NCBI GenBank assembly: GCA_035290045.1 | Contig: DATDVH010000037.1 | Location: 1-41,439 of the forward strand | From: DATDVH01 sp035290045 | Lineage (GTDB): Bacteria; Patescibacteriota; Microgenomatia; UBA1406; HO2-37-13b | Length of the DNA stretch: 41,439 nucleotides | Direction of reading: 5' to 3' | Part shown: in pieces, positions 1 to 8,365 of the stretch | Position numbering within the stretch: position 1 is the stretch's first letter | Layout: each line of letters begins with the position of its first letter | Translations under genes and position numbers: made by a program | The notes under the pieces: model-generated | Databases searched by the model: none | Told to the model about the DNA's origin: nothing | What the model saw: the letters and a program-made list of their open reading frames with translations, nothing else

Positions 1-1
1 C

Positions 2-724
2 CTGGCGTCTCCTGCATCACCCATACAATATTTTCGTTATCCTATAGAAACTCTGCGGGTGAATTCTGAAGGAACTTACCTATTATTAGAATTCTTTCGT
101 CAGATGCCTTCTGCTTGTTTTATCTATTCTTCAACATCAGAGATTTATGGCGATCCTTTAGTACATCCTCAGAAGGAAAATTATTGGGGTAATGTTAATT
201 CAGTTGGAGAACGCGCATGTTATGACGAGGCAAAACGATTTGGTGAAGCACTTTGTACGGCATATGGGAAAAAATACCATAGCGATATTCGTATCGCTCG
301 GATATTTAATACTTATGGCCCATATATGCAGGAGGAAGATGGAAGGGTGATATCTAATTTTATTACCAAGGCATTGCAAAACAAACCACTTATCGTGTAT
401 GGAGATGGTGCACAGACTCGTTCATTTTGTTATGTTTCTGACATGGTGAATGCATTAAGTTTGTTGGGCGAAAAAGCAGTAGGCGGTGAGATTATCAATC
501 TCGGCAATCCAGATGAAAAAAAGATTATTGACATTGCACAAATGATAAAGTTACATACTCACTCACAGTCGCCTATTCAATGTGTGGAAAAGAGGAAGGA
601 TGATCCGCAAAAAAGAAAGCCCGATATTACAAAGGCTCAAAAACTTTTAGGATGGAATCCTGTCGTCTCTTTGCAAGAAGGCATACAATCTACCATCAAT
701 TATTTTAAAAATATCCTTACTTAA
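2..724 (+). CDS. UDP-glucuronate decarboxylase-like NAD-dependent epimerase/dehydratase (5' partial)
   Basis: This is the C-terminal three quarters of an extended short-chain dehydrogenase acting on a nucleotide sugar. The reading frame is open from the window edge: LASPASP lies upstream of the first possible internal start (GTG at 59), so the N-terminal Rossmann glycine motif is cut off by the window and the gene is not truncated in nature. The catalytic Tyr-x3-Lys is visible in CYDEAKRFGEAL (Tyr 74, Lys 78 of the fragment), after SSTSEIYGDP. LASPASP and RACYDEAKR are typical of UDP-xylose synthase/UDP-glucuronate decarboxylase, which makes UDP-xylose from UDP-glucuronate with bound NAD. A dTDP-glucose 4,6-dehydratase or another family member cannot be excluded. 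It is followed after 1 bp by a glycosyltransferase, which suits a surface-sugar operon. Confidence 0.85.
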   Translation: MASPASPIQYFRYPIETLRVNSEGTYLLLEFFRQMPSACFIYSSTSEIYGDPLVHPQKENYWGNVNSVGERACYDEAKRFGEALCTAYGKKYHSDIRIARIFNTYGPYMQEEDGRVISNFITKALQNKPLIVYGDGAQTRSFCYVSDMVNALSLLGEKAVGGEIINLGNPDEKKIIDIAQMIKLHTHSQSPIQCVEKRKDDPQKRKPDITKAQKLLGWNPVVSLQEGIQSTINYFKNILT

Positions 725-725
725 G

Positions 726-1844
726 ATGAAAAAAGCAGTGATTATCCTTCCTACCTATAATGAAAAGGAAAATTTAATAACGCTTATTCCCGCAATTTTT
801 GGGGTTGCTAAAAAAATCTCCCATTGGAAAATTTATCTTTTAATAGTTGACGATTCTTCTCCTGATCATACCGATCAATTAGTAAAAAAAATGCAGGATG
901 TATATCCTCATTTGTATTTGATACAAGGAGAAAAAAAAGGACTAGGGAATGCATATTTTCGTGGTTTTAAATATGTTATCAGTCATTTTGATTCTCACGT
1001 ACTGTTTGAGATGGATGCGGACTGGTCTCATGATCCAAAATATATTCCTCTTTTTTTAAAAAAAATTGATGAAGGTGATGATTTTGTTGTTGGAGCGCGT
1101 TATATCAAAGGAGGTTCTATCCCATCTGATTGGGGATTTCATCGCAAATTATTTTCCATTTTAGGCAATCTTATCATCAAATATGGATTTATGAATCGTA
1201 CCATCAATGACTGGACAACTGGCTATAGAGCGATTAAGACATCGTATATAAAAGAAGCAGTGAATTCAATGGAGATGTTTAACGGCTATGTATTTCAAGT
1301 GGCATTTCTTGATAAAGCATATAAACAAGGATTAGCCATATCAGAAATTCCTATTCATTTTAAGGATCGTACAAAAGGTACGTCAAAAATACATTCTATA
1401 GAATATATCGTCAATACGCTGTGGTATGTATGTACTCATTCTTCATTTATTCGGTTTGTCATCGTAGGAAGTACAAGTTTTTTTGTTGATTTTACGATAG
1501 CATTTTTACTTATCAATCAATTTAAGTTGCCGATATTGATAGGTAGTTCAATTATAAGTCCGCTTATAGCGCTTGTTTATAACTTTATTTTCAATAATTT
1601 TTGGAGCTTTTCCCACAAAAAAGTTTCACACTCGCTTTTTTCGTATATAAAACATTTTGCGCTTTTTATCGCAGTTTCTTTTGGTTCAGTTTTTATTCAA
1701 TATTATGCACTGAAGTTCGCATTACGATTATTGCCCCATAATAGATGGTATATCTATAAGGCACTGATCATCATTCTCCTTAATGTTCCGTATTCGTATT
1801 TTATGTATAACTATGTCATATGGAAGAAAAAGACTGCCCTATGA
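726..1844 (+). CDS. GT2 polyprenyl-phosphate glycosyltransferase fused to a GtrA-like membrane domain
   Basis: The N-terminal ~235 residues are a family 2 glycosyltransferase of the dolichyl-phosphate mannose synthase type: ILPTYNEKENL at the start, the nucleotide-binding VDDSSPDHT near residue 41, EMDADWSHDP near 98 and DWTTGYRAIK. Residues ~240-368 form a GtrA-like domain with about four hydrophobic segments, opening FIRFVIVGSTSFF. Members load a sugar from a nucleotide donor onto a polyprenyl phosphate at the membrane; GtrA domains are thought to help flip the lipid-linked sugar. Sugar identity cannot be read from sequence. The start lies 1 bp after the upstream stop and the end overlaps the next gene by 4 bp (ATGA), indicating translational coupling. 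Confidence 0.9.
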   Translation: MKKAVIILPTYNEKENLITLIPAIFGVAKKISHWKIYLLIVDDSSPDHTDQLVKKMQDVYPHLYLIQGEKKGLGNAYFRGFKYVISHFDSHVLFEMDADWSHDPKYIPLFLKKIDEGDDFVVGARYIKGGSIPSDWGFHRKLFSILGNLIIKYGFMNRTINDWTTGYRAIKTSYIKEAVNSMEMFNGYVFQVAFLDKAYKQGLAISEIPIHFKDRTKGTSKIHSIEYIVNTLWYVCTHSSFIRFVIVGSTSFFVDFTIAFLLINQFKLPILIGSSIISPLIALVYNFIFNNFWSFSHKKVSHSLFSYIKHFALFIAVSFGSVFIQYYALKFALRLLPHNRWYIYKALIIILLNVPYSYFMYNYVIWKKKTAL

Positions 1845-2842
1845 AAATAATACTTATTTCTGATGATTTTAATTGTAATTTGTTTAACCAAAAAGCTCTT
1901 CATCCACTTCAATCATGGGAGTGGGGGGAGGCGAGGAAAAAAATGGGTATCGAGGTGTTCCGAATGGGGGAATTTGAAGGAAATGCTTTAGTCAATGTAT
2001 ATCAAACTACGTTTCACACAGTTCCTTATACTCATTGGAAAATAGGGTATTTGCCTCGTTCGGTTTTTCCATCAGATGCGACACTGCAATTTCTCACACA
2101 GTACAGTAAGAAAAATCATGTTATTTTTGTCAAAATAGAACCATATGAGAGGAAATTAAAGATAAAAACTAACAAATATCTGCATCTATCTCCTCATCCT
2201 CTTTTTCCTACGTGGAATCAAATACTTGATCTTACCCAATCTGAAGACGAGCTTCTAAAAAATATGCACCCTAAAACACGATATAATATCAATCTTGCAC
2301 AAAAGAAAGGGATTACCATAAAAGAGATGACGAATAAAGAAGGATTTGAGATATTCGTACGGCTTTATTTTGAGACGTGTAAAAGACAAAAATATTTAGG
2401 TCATAATAAGACGTATCACCAAATGATTTTTGAAACATTACACACTTCTATAGCTCATATTCTTATTGCTTTTTACAAAAACATACCTCTTGCTGCGTAC
2501 GAAGTATTTATCTTTAACGACGTATTATATTATCCTTATGGAGGATCATCGGAAGTTTATCGTAATCTTATGCCATCTAATCTTTTGATGTGGGAGGCAA
2601 TTAAATTTAGCAAACAGCGAGGAGCAAAACGATTTGATATGTGGGGTTCTCTACCTCATCAATACAATAGCAAAAATCCATGGTCTGGTTTTACCCGATT
2701 CAAAGAAGGATATGGAGGACAATTTGTAGAATATGTTGGAAGTTATGATCTGGTGAATAACAACTTTCTTTATCAGCTCTATAATAAGCTCTACATCTTG
2801 CGCAATAAACTTCTCGTTTTCAGTCGAATCTTACACTTTTAA
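1841..2842 (+). CDS. FemAB/FemX-like peptidyltransferase (GNAT fold)
   Basis: A 333-residue protein resembling the FemABX family, which uses aminoacyl-tRNA to add amino acids to the lipid II peptide, and related FemAB proteins in exopolysaccharide clusters. Recognisable parts are LHPLQSWEWGEARKKMG at the N-terminus, MHPKTRYNINLAQKKGI in the middle, and a C-terminal GNAT-like half with YPYGGSS, LLMWEAIKFSKQRG and RFDMWGS. I chose ATG 1841, which forms an ATGA overlap with the upstream stop, over an in-frame ATG at 1820 that would overlap more. The glycosyltransferase context leaves open whether the acceptor is peptidoglycan or a surface polysaccharide. It ends convergently with the helicase gene. 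Confidence 0.82.
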   Translation: MKIILISDDFNCNLFNQKALHPLQSWEWGEARKKMGIEVFRMGEFEGNALVNVYQTTFHTVPYTHWKIGYLPRSVFPSDATLQFLTQYSKKNHVIFVKIEPYERKLKIKTNKYLHLSPHPLFPTWNQILDLTQSEDELLKNMHPKTRYNINLAQKKGITIKEMTNKEGFEIFVRLYFETCKRQKYLGHNKTYHQMIFETLHTSIAHILIAFYKNIPLAAYEVFIFNDVLYYPYGGSSEVYRNLMPSNLLMWEAIKFSKQRGAKRFDMWGSLPHQYNSKNPWSGFTRFKEGYGGQFVEYVGSYDLVNNNFLYQLYNKLYILRNKLLVFSRILHF

Positions 2843-2862
2843 CTTTTAATTTTTAACTCACC

Positions 2863-5799
2863 CTACTGCCAAGCTTCGCAGTTTATCTTAAACGGACAAT
2901 AATGGCACCATGGGCCTACTTTTGGTGAAAAAATACCTTTATTGATCTCATGAGCTGATTTTTCAATTGTTTTTTTTACTTCTACCAAATTAGCCTCAGT
3001 TTTTTGCAATGAAATTGTCTCATTTGTTTGAAGAAAATAAAAAGTAAGGACAATATCCTCTATTTTTCTTTTATAGAGACCTTGATCTGATGCTGCTAAT
3101 GCATAGAGAGTTAGCTGTATATTTTTTTGCAATTCCTTATCACTTGGTTTTTTCCCTGTCTTGTAATCAACAATCTCAAGCATACCATCAATCCGCATAT
3201 CAACACGATCAATTTTTCCGACAATTGATAGATCGGGTGCTATTTTTATCTTAAATCTCTTTTCAAGATCAATGATATGAGTATTATTTTGATAATACGT
3301 TTTATAGTATGTATCTAACATGATCCGACCTTTTTCTTTTGTGTGTTGTTCATGTTGTGTGGACTCATACCCAAGAGGAATCCACGAGGTGTCATATAGT
3401 TTTATTAAATCTTCAGAGGTAGGATGCTGTTTTTCCTTTACCATACTATACAATTTGTGAAGTGTTCTATGAACAGATTCCCCAAATGAGGAAGCTGAAT
3501 TTTTTGGTATAGGAATTTTTATACTATATTGATATTTATACCGTAATGGACATGTTTTGTACGTTTCAAGCTGAGAAAAAGAAAACTGAACTTGCTGAGG
3601 TATATGATGAGATGTAACTATATGTGATGATTTTTCATATTCAAACAAAGAAAGTTGTCTGTGCTCATCTTCTTTTTGTAGAGCTTTATTTTCAATTATT
3701 TCTTTTCCTACCGATTCATATACAAAGGGTGATATTTTTTTTTGGCGTTTAGATTCAGTATAATGGCGAGATGCAGTGAAGTATACTTTATCTTGAGCAC
3801 GAGTTATCCCAACATAGAATAACCTCCGCTCTTCTTCAATATGATAGTCGCCTTCGGGTAAAATCTCCTTAATAAGTGCATCTGGGATGGGAAATAATTC
3901 TCTACGGATTTTTGTGGGAAATCTTTCTGACACCATATTTACTAAAAAAACAACTGGAAATTCAAGTCCTTTTGAGGCGTGAACAGAGAGGATATTCACT
4001 GCATTTTGTTCAGTCCAGTCAGCTATTGTAGTCTTTGGTGATTCTTTGAATTCTATACTCAAGGTAATAAATTCTACAAAAGCAAAAATAGAAGCATCTT
4101 CGTGCGATCCTTCAAATGTTTTAATTTCATCAAAAAAACAAGCGATTGAAAGTGCTTTTTTTTCTTCTCGTTCATTTTTGACTATAGAAAGATTTTTCAA
4201 TATGCCAGTTGTATCTAAAAAATCATAGAGTATTTGTCCAACGCTCTGAAGATTGATGTGCGCAAGATGACGAGTGATCATCGTGTACATATTCAACAGT
4301 TTTTGCCGGGTAGATTCTTTTATAATAAATAAAAATTCTCTTAAGTGTTCATATTCTGGACGAGCGAGTTCCTTGTAAAAAAAAGAAAGGTGTATCATAA
4401 TACTTTCAAAAAAAGAACGATTGGTTTTCTGTGCAAATGCGACGAGTAACGCGAGATCAACGGAATCAATGCCAAAAATATCCATAGTGATAACACGGTA
4501 CAATGCCGTTGAATCAGTGATATTGGTAAGAAACGTAAGGTAGGCGATCAATTCTTTAATTTCTGGTTGTTTGAACAACATACCCTGTCCTAAAAATTGG
4601 TAGGGGATATTCAAATGATTGAATGTACGGGCAAAAATATCTGCATGACTATTTGCTCGAACTAAAAGGGCGATATCAGACCATTTATATGCCCCGTCGT
4701 GGAGTTTTAAAATTTCACGACCGACAAAATCAGCTTCTTTTTCTCCTCTGTTTGTCAGGTGAAAATTGATACTTTCTTTGTCTCCTTGTCCAGTTTTACT
4801 TTTGAGGTTTTTGGAGATATGAAGTTTGGCTTCAAGTGTATCTGGATCATTATGTTTGATCAGACGATACGCAGAGTCTAAAATAGTTTGATTTGACCGA
4901 AAATTATCCAATAATACTATCTTCTCTGCGTTTTTATATTCATTCATAAACTGAAGGATATTGGATATTGCAGCACCTCTGAATTTATAAATAGACTGTG
5001 AGTCGTCTCCCACGAGAGTTACATACGGGTTTTCATCAGGCGGGGCAAGCAGTTTGATCAATTCATATTGTGCGACGTTCGTATCCTGGAACTCATCAAC
5101 AAGAATGTATTTGAATTTTTCTTTATAACGGCTTAATATATTTTTTCTTTTACGGAATAATTGTAATGTATAAAAAATAAGATCTCCAAAATCCATAACA
5201 TTTTCCTCTCGCTTTAATTCTTGATATTTTTTATACGCATTCGCAAGTTCAAGATTTTTTTCATGTTCAGTTTCTTCTTCGCTTGACAGTTCTTGTTTCT
5301 TTTTTTTGTTTTGTGCCCACCTACTATATTCATCAGGAGAGATGTCTTCATCGCGAAGTCGTGAGAAATGTTGCAGTAATCCGTCAAGAAATTTATATGG
5401 GTTGCCGACTGGTCGGAAGTAATCCAAGGAAAATCGGAATAAATTCTTTTTGAAGAAAACGAGCGATTCAGCTTGGGTATAGAGCTTATAGATTGGCGAT
5501 ATACCTATATCTACTGATTCTTGACGAAGAATATCATCGCAAAATGAATGAAATGTCATAATCCACATTTGAAAATATCCATAAGGAAGAAGACGATCAA
5601 CGCGCTCTTCCATCTCATGAGATGCTTTTTCAGTAAAGGTCAGTGCCAAAATCTCATGAGGTAATGCCAGTTTTTTTTTGATTAAATAATTTATTTTCTC
5701 AACCAAAACAGTTGTTTTTCCTGTGCCGGCACCTGCGATAATAAGTAGTGGTCCTTCATGATATTTGATTGCCTTTTTTTGCGAAGATGTAAGTTGCAT
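2863..5799 (-). CDS. UvrD/PcrA-type superfamily 1 helicase fused to a RecB/AddB-like Fe-S nuclease domain
   Basis: A 978-residue DNA helicase-nuclease. The helicase part has Walker A AGAGTGKTT (residues 22-30), a Walker B ILVDEFQDTN near 236, LVGDDSQSIYKFRGA after it, and C-terminal motifs SVHASKGLEFPVVF and RRLFYVGITRAQD. From about residue 740 comes a PD-(D/E)XK nuclease: FSQLETYKTCP, ESVHRTLHKLY, then VGKIDRVDM and LEIVDYKTGK carrying the catalytic Asp and Asp-x-Lys. Cys in KTCPLRYKY plus the final WCHYCPFKINC make a four-cysteine set as in AddB-type [4Fe-4S] nucleases. Likely role is end resection or repair; no AddB partner is visible nearby. The gene stands alone, with an extended -10 just upstream, and ends convergently with the FemAB-like gene. 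Confidence 0.93.
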   Translation of the reverse strand: MQLTSSQKKAIKYHEGPLLIIAGAGTGKTTVLVEKINYLIKKKLALPHEILALTFTEKASHEMEERVDRLLPYGYFQMWIMTFHSFCDDILRQESVDIGISPIYKLYTQAESLVFFKKNLFRFSLDYFRPVGNPYKFLDGLLQHFSRLRDEDISPDEYSRWAQNKKKKQELSSEEETEHEKNLELANAYKKYQELKREENVMDFGDLIFYTLQLFRKRKNILSRYKEKFKYILVDEFQDTNVAQYELIKLLAPPDENPYVTLVGDDSQSIYKFRGAAISNILQFMNEYKNAEKIVLLDNFRSNQTILDSAYRLIKHNDPDTLEAKLHISKNLKSKTGQGDKESINFHLTNRGEKEADFVGREILKLHDGAYKWSDIALLVRANSHADIFARTFNHLNIPYQFLGQGMLFKQPEIKELIAYLTFLTNITDSTALYRVITMDIFGIDSVDLALLVAFAQKTNRSFFESIMIHLSFFYKELARPEYEHLREFLFIIKESTRQKLLNMYTMITRHLAHINLQSVGQILYDFLDTTGILKNLSIVKNEREEKKALSIACFFDEIKTFEGSHEDASIFAFVEFITLSIEFKESPKTTIADWTEQNAVNILSVHASKGLEFPVVFLVNMVSERFPTKIRRELFPIPDALIKEILPEGDYHIEEERRLFYVGITRAQDKVYFTASRHYTESKRQKKISPFVYESVGKEIIENKALQKEDEHRQLSLFEYEKSSHIVTSHHIPQQVQFSFSQLETYKTCPLRYKYQYSIKIPIPKNSASSFGESVHRTLHKLYSMVKEKQHPTSEDLIKLYDTSWIPLGYESTQHEQHTKEKGRIMLDTYYKTYYQNNTHIIDLEKRFKIKIAPDLSIVGKIDRVDMRIDGMLEIVDYKTGKKPSDKELQKNIQLTLYALAASDQGLYKRKIEDIVLTFYFLQTNETISLQKTEANLVEVKKTIEKSAHEINKGIFSPKVGPWCHYCPFKINCEAWQ

Positions 5800-5808
5800 A
5801 TTGACTAC

Positions 5809-5817
5809 AGTATAACA
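5809..5817 (-). promoter_or_regulatory. Extended -10 promoter of the helicase-nuclease gene
   Basis: On the minus strand TG-T-TATACT ends 9 bases before the ATG at 5799, so the predicted transcript start lies about 2-4 bases from the start codon. No good -35 hexamer is seen at 17 bp. The TGnTATACT form suggests an extended -10 promoter with a near-leaderless mRNA. This is motif matching only. Confidence 0.55.
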
Positions 5818-5836
5818 AGCATCATAAAGAGCACTT

Positions 5837-6505
5837 TTAGATTGTCAGAAATAAAGTAAGGTTAAATAAAGCATGAATGAGAATGGGAAGTACTATACTT
5901 CGTCTGCCTATATATATCAATGAATTTGCAAAACTTAAAATCAGATTAGTAATCATAAATAGAATCAGTATATGTCCAGATAATTTGAGATTAGTAAAAA
6001 GTATGGGAATGTGGAGAATAAAAAAAAGAATGCTTGCGATGAAAGTAGAGCTTAAGGTATTTTTTGATTCCATATACAAAGTTCTTAAAACTAATCCACG
6101 AGATACTATTTCTTCAGATATCGCCGTAACAAGCATTATGGGAATAAAAGAAATAAATAGAGTCAGGTCTGCGGGTATAAAAAAAGGAAGAGTTCTTGTC
6201 TTGATGAAAGTTGAGATGAGCGAGACAATAAAAAAAAGTAGTCCTACGATAATTGCATAATATACATCTTTAAGGATTTTCCTCTTATCAAGCCAGATTG
6301 AAGAAAAGAAAGGTTTTTTTTCAACTTTGAGAATATACCATACAACAGGTCCTATAAAAAGAATTGGTTTTGCGATGAACTCATCAAACCAGTCAGGAAA
6401 AGCAAATTGTATCCTATAAAAACTCCACACAATCAATATTAACGCCCATACGTTCAAGGCTTTTTGAGTTGAGGAGATTTGTTTTTTCATTTTCAATAGA
6501 CTCAT
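5837..6505 (-). CDS. CPBP family intramembrane metalloprotease (CAAX protease/Abi type)
   Basis: A 222-residue polytopic membrane protein. Motif 1 of the CPBP family is EEIVSRG (Glu131, Glu132, Arg136), motif 2 is FFILHIP with His165, and a third histidine is His211 in LIHALFN. These are the expected metal and catalytic residues of type II CAAX prenyl endopeptidase-like proteases. Roughly six hydrophobic helices are visible. The substrate is unknown; bacterial members act in bacteriocin self-immunity, signalling or protein processing. The start lies 6 bp after the sufS stop, so it probably belongs to the suf transcript, but no functional link to Fe-S assembly is evident. An alternative start is Met6. 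Confidence 0.85.
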   Translation of the reverse strand: MSLLKMKKQISSTQKALNVWALILIVWSFYRIQFAFPDWFDEFIAKPILFIGPVVWYILKVEKKPFFSSIWLDKRKILKDVYYAIIVGLLFFIVSLISTFIKTRTLPFFIPADLTLFISFIPIMLVTAISEEIVSRGLVLRTLYMESKNTLSSTFIASILFFILHIPILFTNLKLSGHILILFMITNLILSFANSLIYIGRRSIVLPILIHALFNLTLFLTI

Positions 6506-6511
6506 TATATC

Positions 6512-7756
6512 TTATCCAAGAATTTTTTGGGCTTTTTTGAGTCCTTTAATCAGCTTTTCTACATCTTCTTCATCATTATATATATAAAAACTTGCCCGAA
6601 CGGTTGCGGTGATTCCGAGACGTGTATGAAGCGGCATGGCGCAATGATGTCCTGCGCGTATAGCGATATTTTCCTCGTCTGCAATCTGTGCAATATCATG
6701 AGGATGAAAATTCTTAAAAACAAAACTTACAATTCCTGATATATCAGATAATTGAGGGGAGACAAAAAATCGTATATTTTCCCCAAATTCTTCTTGCAAT
6801 CGGGTAAATGTATATGAGGTGAGCATTTTGGTATGAAAGGCTATATTCTCCATGCCAAGGTGAGACAGATATTCAATTGCTCGTTTGAATGCAATCACTC
6901 CGGCAATATGCGGCGTGCCGGCTTCAAACTTATCTGGAACATCTTTAAAAACCGTTTTTTCAATAGAAACTTCTCTGATCGTTCCTCCTCCATAATTGAA
7001 AGGACGCATACTATTGAGATGCTTTATTTTCCCCCATAATACCCCGACACCTGTTGGTCCAAGCATTTTATGTGCGGAAAAGACAAAAAAATCGCATCCT
7101 AATTCATATACATTTATTTTAATATGCGGTATTGCTTTTGTGCCATCAACGATCACGACAATTGATGGATTGATTTCTTTCGCGGCTTTGACGATCTCCT
7201 TTATGGGATTTATTACTCCCAATACATTAGATATATACGTAAGAGTAAGAATTTTTGTTTTTTTTGTGATTATATGATCTAAGGTCATTTTCCCTTTTTC
7301 ATTTTTAATTTTTAGTTCACCTTCATCATTTATATCAATTACCTTAAAAATTGCATTTTTTTCCGATGCTAAAATTTGCCATGGGACAAAGTTAGAATGA
7401 TGCTCTATCACCGTAGTAACGATCTCATCGTTTTTAGATACTAATTGATAGCCAAGCGAGTAAGCGATAAGATTTAATGATTCAGTTGCATTTCTTGTAA
7501 AGATGATTTCCGATTGGTCTTTTGCTCCGATAAATTCAGCAGTGATTTTTCTTGTTTCTTCATATTCTTGGGTTGCTTTTTCTGATAGAGCATAAATGCC
7601 ACGGTGAATATTAACTGAATAATGAGAGTAATATTCGGTGATTTTGTCAATAACGGATTGGGGCTTGAGTGAAGTTGCGGCTGAATCAAGATAGACAAGA
7701 TCAGGATGATGGGTAAAAATCGGAAAATCTTTTTTAACTGTTTTTATATTAAACAT
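6512..7756 (-). CDS. sufS: Cysteine desulfurase SufS
   Basis: A group II cysteine desulfurase that takes sulfur from cysteine with PLP and forms a persulfide for Fe-S assembly. The PLP lysine is Lys230 in SAHKMLGPTG, supported by His120 in EHHSN and Asp204 in VDGTKAIPH. The catalytic cysteine is Cys372 in RAGHHCAMPLH, the SufS signature. Its 414 residues are normal for the family. It follows sufD with an 8-bp overlap and completes the order sufC-B-D-S. Oddly, residues ~147-158 (LKIKNEKGKM), encoded by an A-rich stretch at about 7283-7318, replace and lengthen the usual loop after DEGEL; the same A-rich sequence type recurs elsewhere in the window. SufU, the usual sulfur acceptor, is encoded at 31744-32106. 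Confidence 0.96.
   Translation of the reverse strand: MFNIKTVKKDFPIFTHHPDLVYLDSAATSLKPQSVIDKITEYYSHYSVNIHRGIYALSEKATQEYEETRKITAEFIGAKDQSEIIFTRNATESLNLIAYSLGYQLVSKNDEIVTTVIEHHSNFVPWQILASEKNAIFKVIDINDEGELKIKNEKGKMTLDHIITKKTKILTLTYISNVLGVINPIKEIVKAAKEINPSIVVIVDGTKAIPHIKINVYELGCDFFVFSAHKMLGPTGVGVLWGKIKHLNSMRPFNYGGGTIREVSIEKTVFKDVPDKFEAGTPHIAGVIAFKRAIEYLSHLGMENIAFHTKMLTSYTFTRLQEEFGENIRFFVSPQLSDISGIVSFVFKNFHPHDIAQIADEENIAIRAGHHCAMPLHTRLGITATVRASFYIYNDEEDVEKLIKGLKKAQKILG
7283..7318 (-). repeat. A-rich repeat-like insert inside sufS
   Basis: The minus strand reads CTAAAAATTAAAAATGAAAA and continues purine-rich, encoding LKIKNEKGKM. It closely resembles the intergenic stretch at 27680-27722 (ATAAAAATTAAAAAGTAAAA). 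Confidence 0.5.
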
Positions 7757-8345
7757 ATTGTTTTGCTATTTGATTTTTGATATGAGATATCTTCTGACGA
7801 TATCCAAGTTCTTCTATTTTACCAAATAGATCATTGATAAAGCCTGTAATTAAAATATGTTCGGCTTTTTTTGGAGGAAGTCCGCGTGTCTCAAGATAAT
7901 ACAATTGTTCTTTATTTAATCGTCCCGTTGTTGATCCGTGTGTGCAGAAGACATCGTTTGCGAGTATTTCTAAAAATGGTCGAGAGTCAACAAAGCACTT
8001 TTCTCCCATAATCAGATTTTGATTTTTCTGATATGCATGAGTTTTTTGGGCATCCTTATCAGTACGAATAAGTCCTTCATAGATAAAGCGCGACTCATCA
8101 AAAAAAATTCCTTTAATGAAAAGATTTGAAAAGCTTTCTCCTGTAGAATGGCGTTGGACGGTCTCAAGCTGAAAGTTATCATTCTTTTTACCGATAAAAA
8201 GACCAAAGATATACACTTCAGTTTTTGGCGTTTTAATCTCAATTTCTATTGTGCCCGATTGATTGAAAAGGAAAAAAAGATGTTTGCCTTTTTTATTGAT
8301 GACATATTTTCCCAAATTTTTTTTTGTAAGGTCTATGAAAAACAT
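7749..8345 (-). CDS. sufD: SufD-like Fe-S assembly protein, core-only short form
   Basis: This protein is only 198 residues, against 350-450 for typical SufD. It keeps the beta-helix core and the C-terminal helical motif shared by SufB and SufD: FCTHGSTTGRL (Cys134, His136; the His matches the conserved SufD His near the SufB interface) and LYYLETRGLPPKKAEHILITGFINDLF. The N-terminal domain of usual SufD is absent. Upstream is only a 20-bp gap to sufB, so this is not a frameshifted remnant. It should pair with SufB in the SufBC2D scaffold. The shortened form may be a lineage simplification. Confidence 0.85.
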   Translation of the reverse strand: MFFIDLTKKNLGKYVINKKGKHLFFLFNQSGTIEIEIKTPKTEVYIFGLFIGKKNDNFQLETVQRHSTGESFSNLFIKGIFFDESRFIYEGLIRTDKDAQKTHAYQKNQNLIMGEKCFVDSRPFLEILANDVFCTHGSTTGRLNKEQLYYLETRGLPPKKAEHILITGFINDLFGKIEELGYRQKISHIKNQIAKQYV

Positions 8346-8365
8346 AAAATAATTAATAAAAAAAA

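Noticed and set aside
5877..6260. 127-codon plus-strand reading frame opposite the CPBP protease gene
   Set aside because: It is antisense to a gene with clear catalytic motifs and shows no family features itself.
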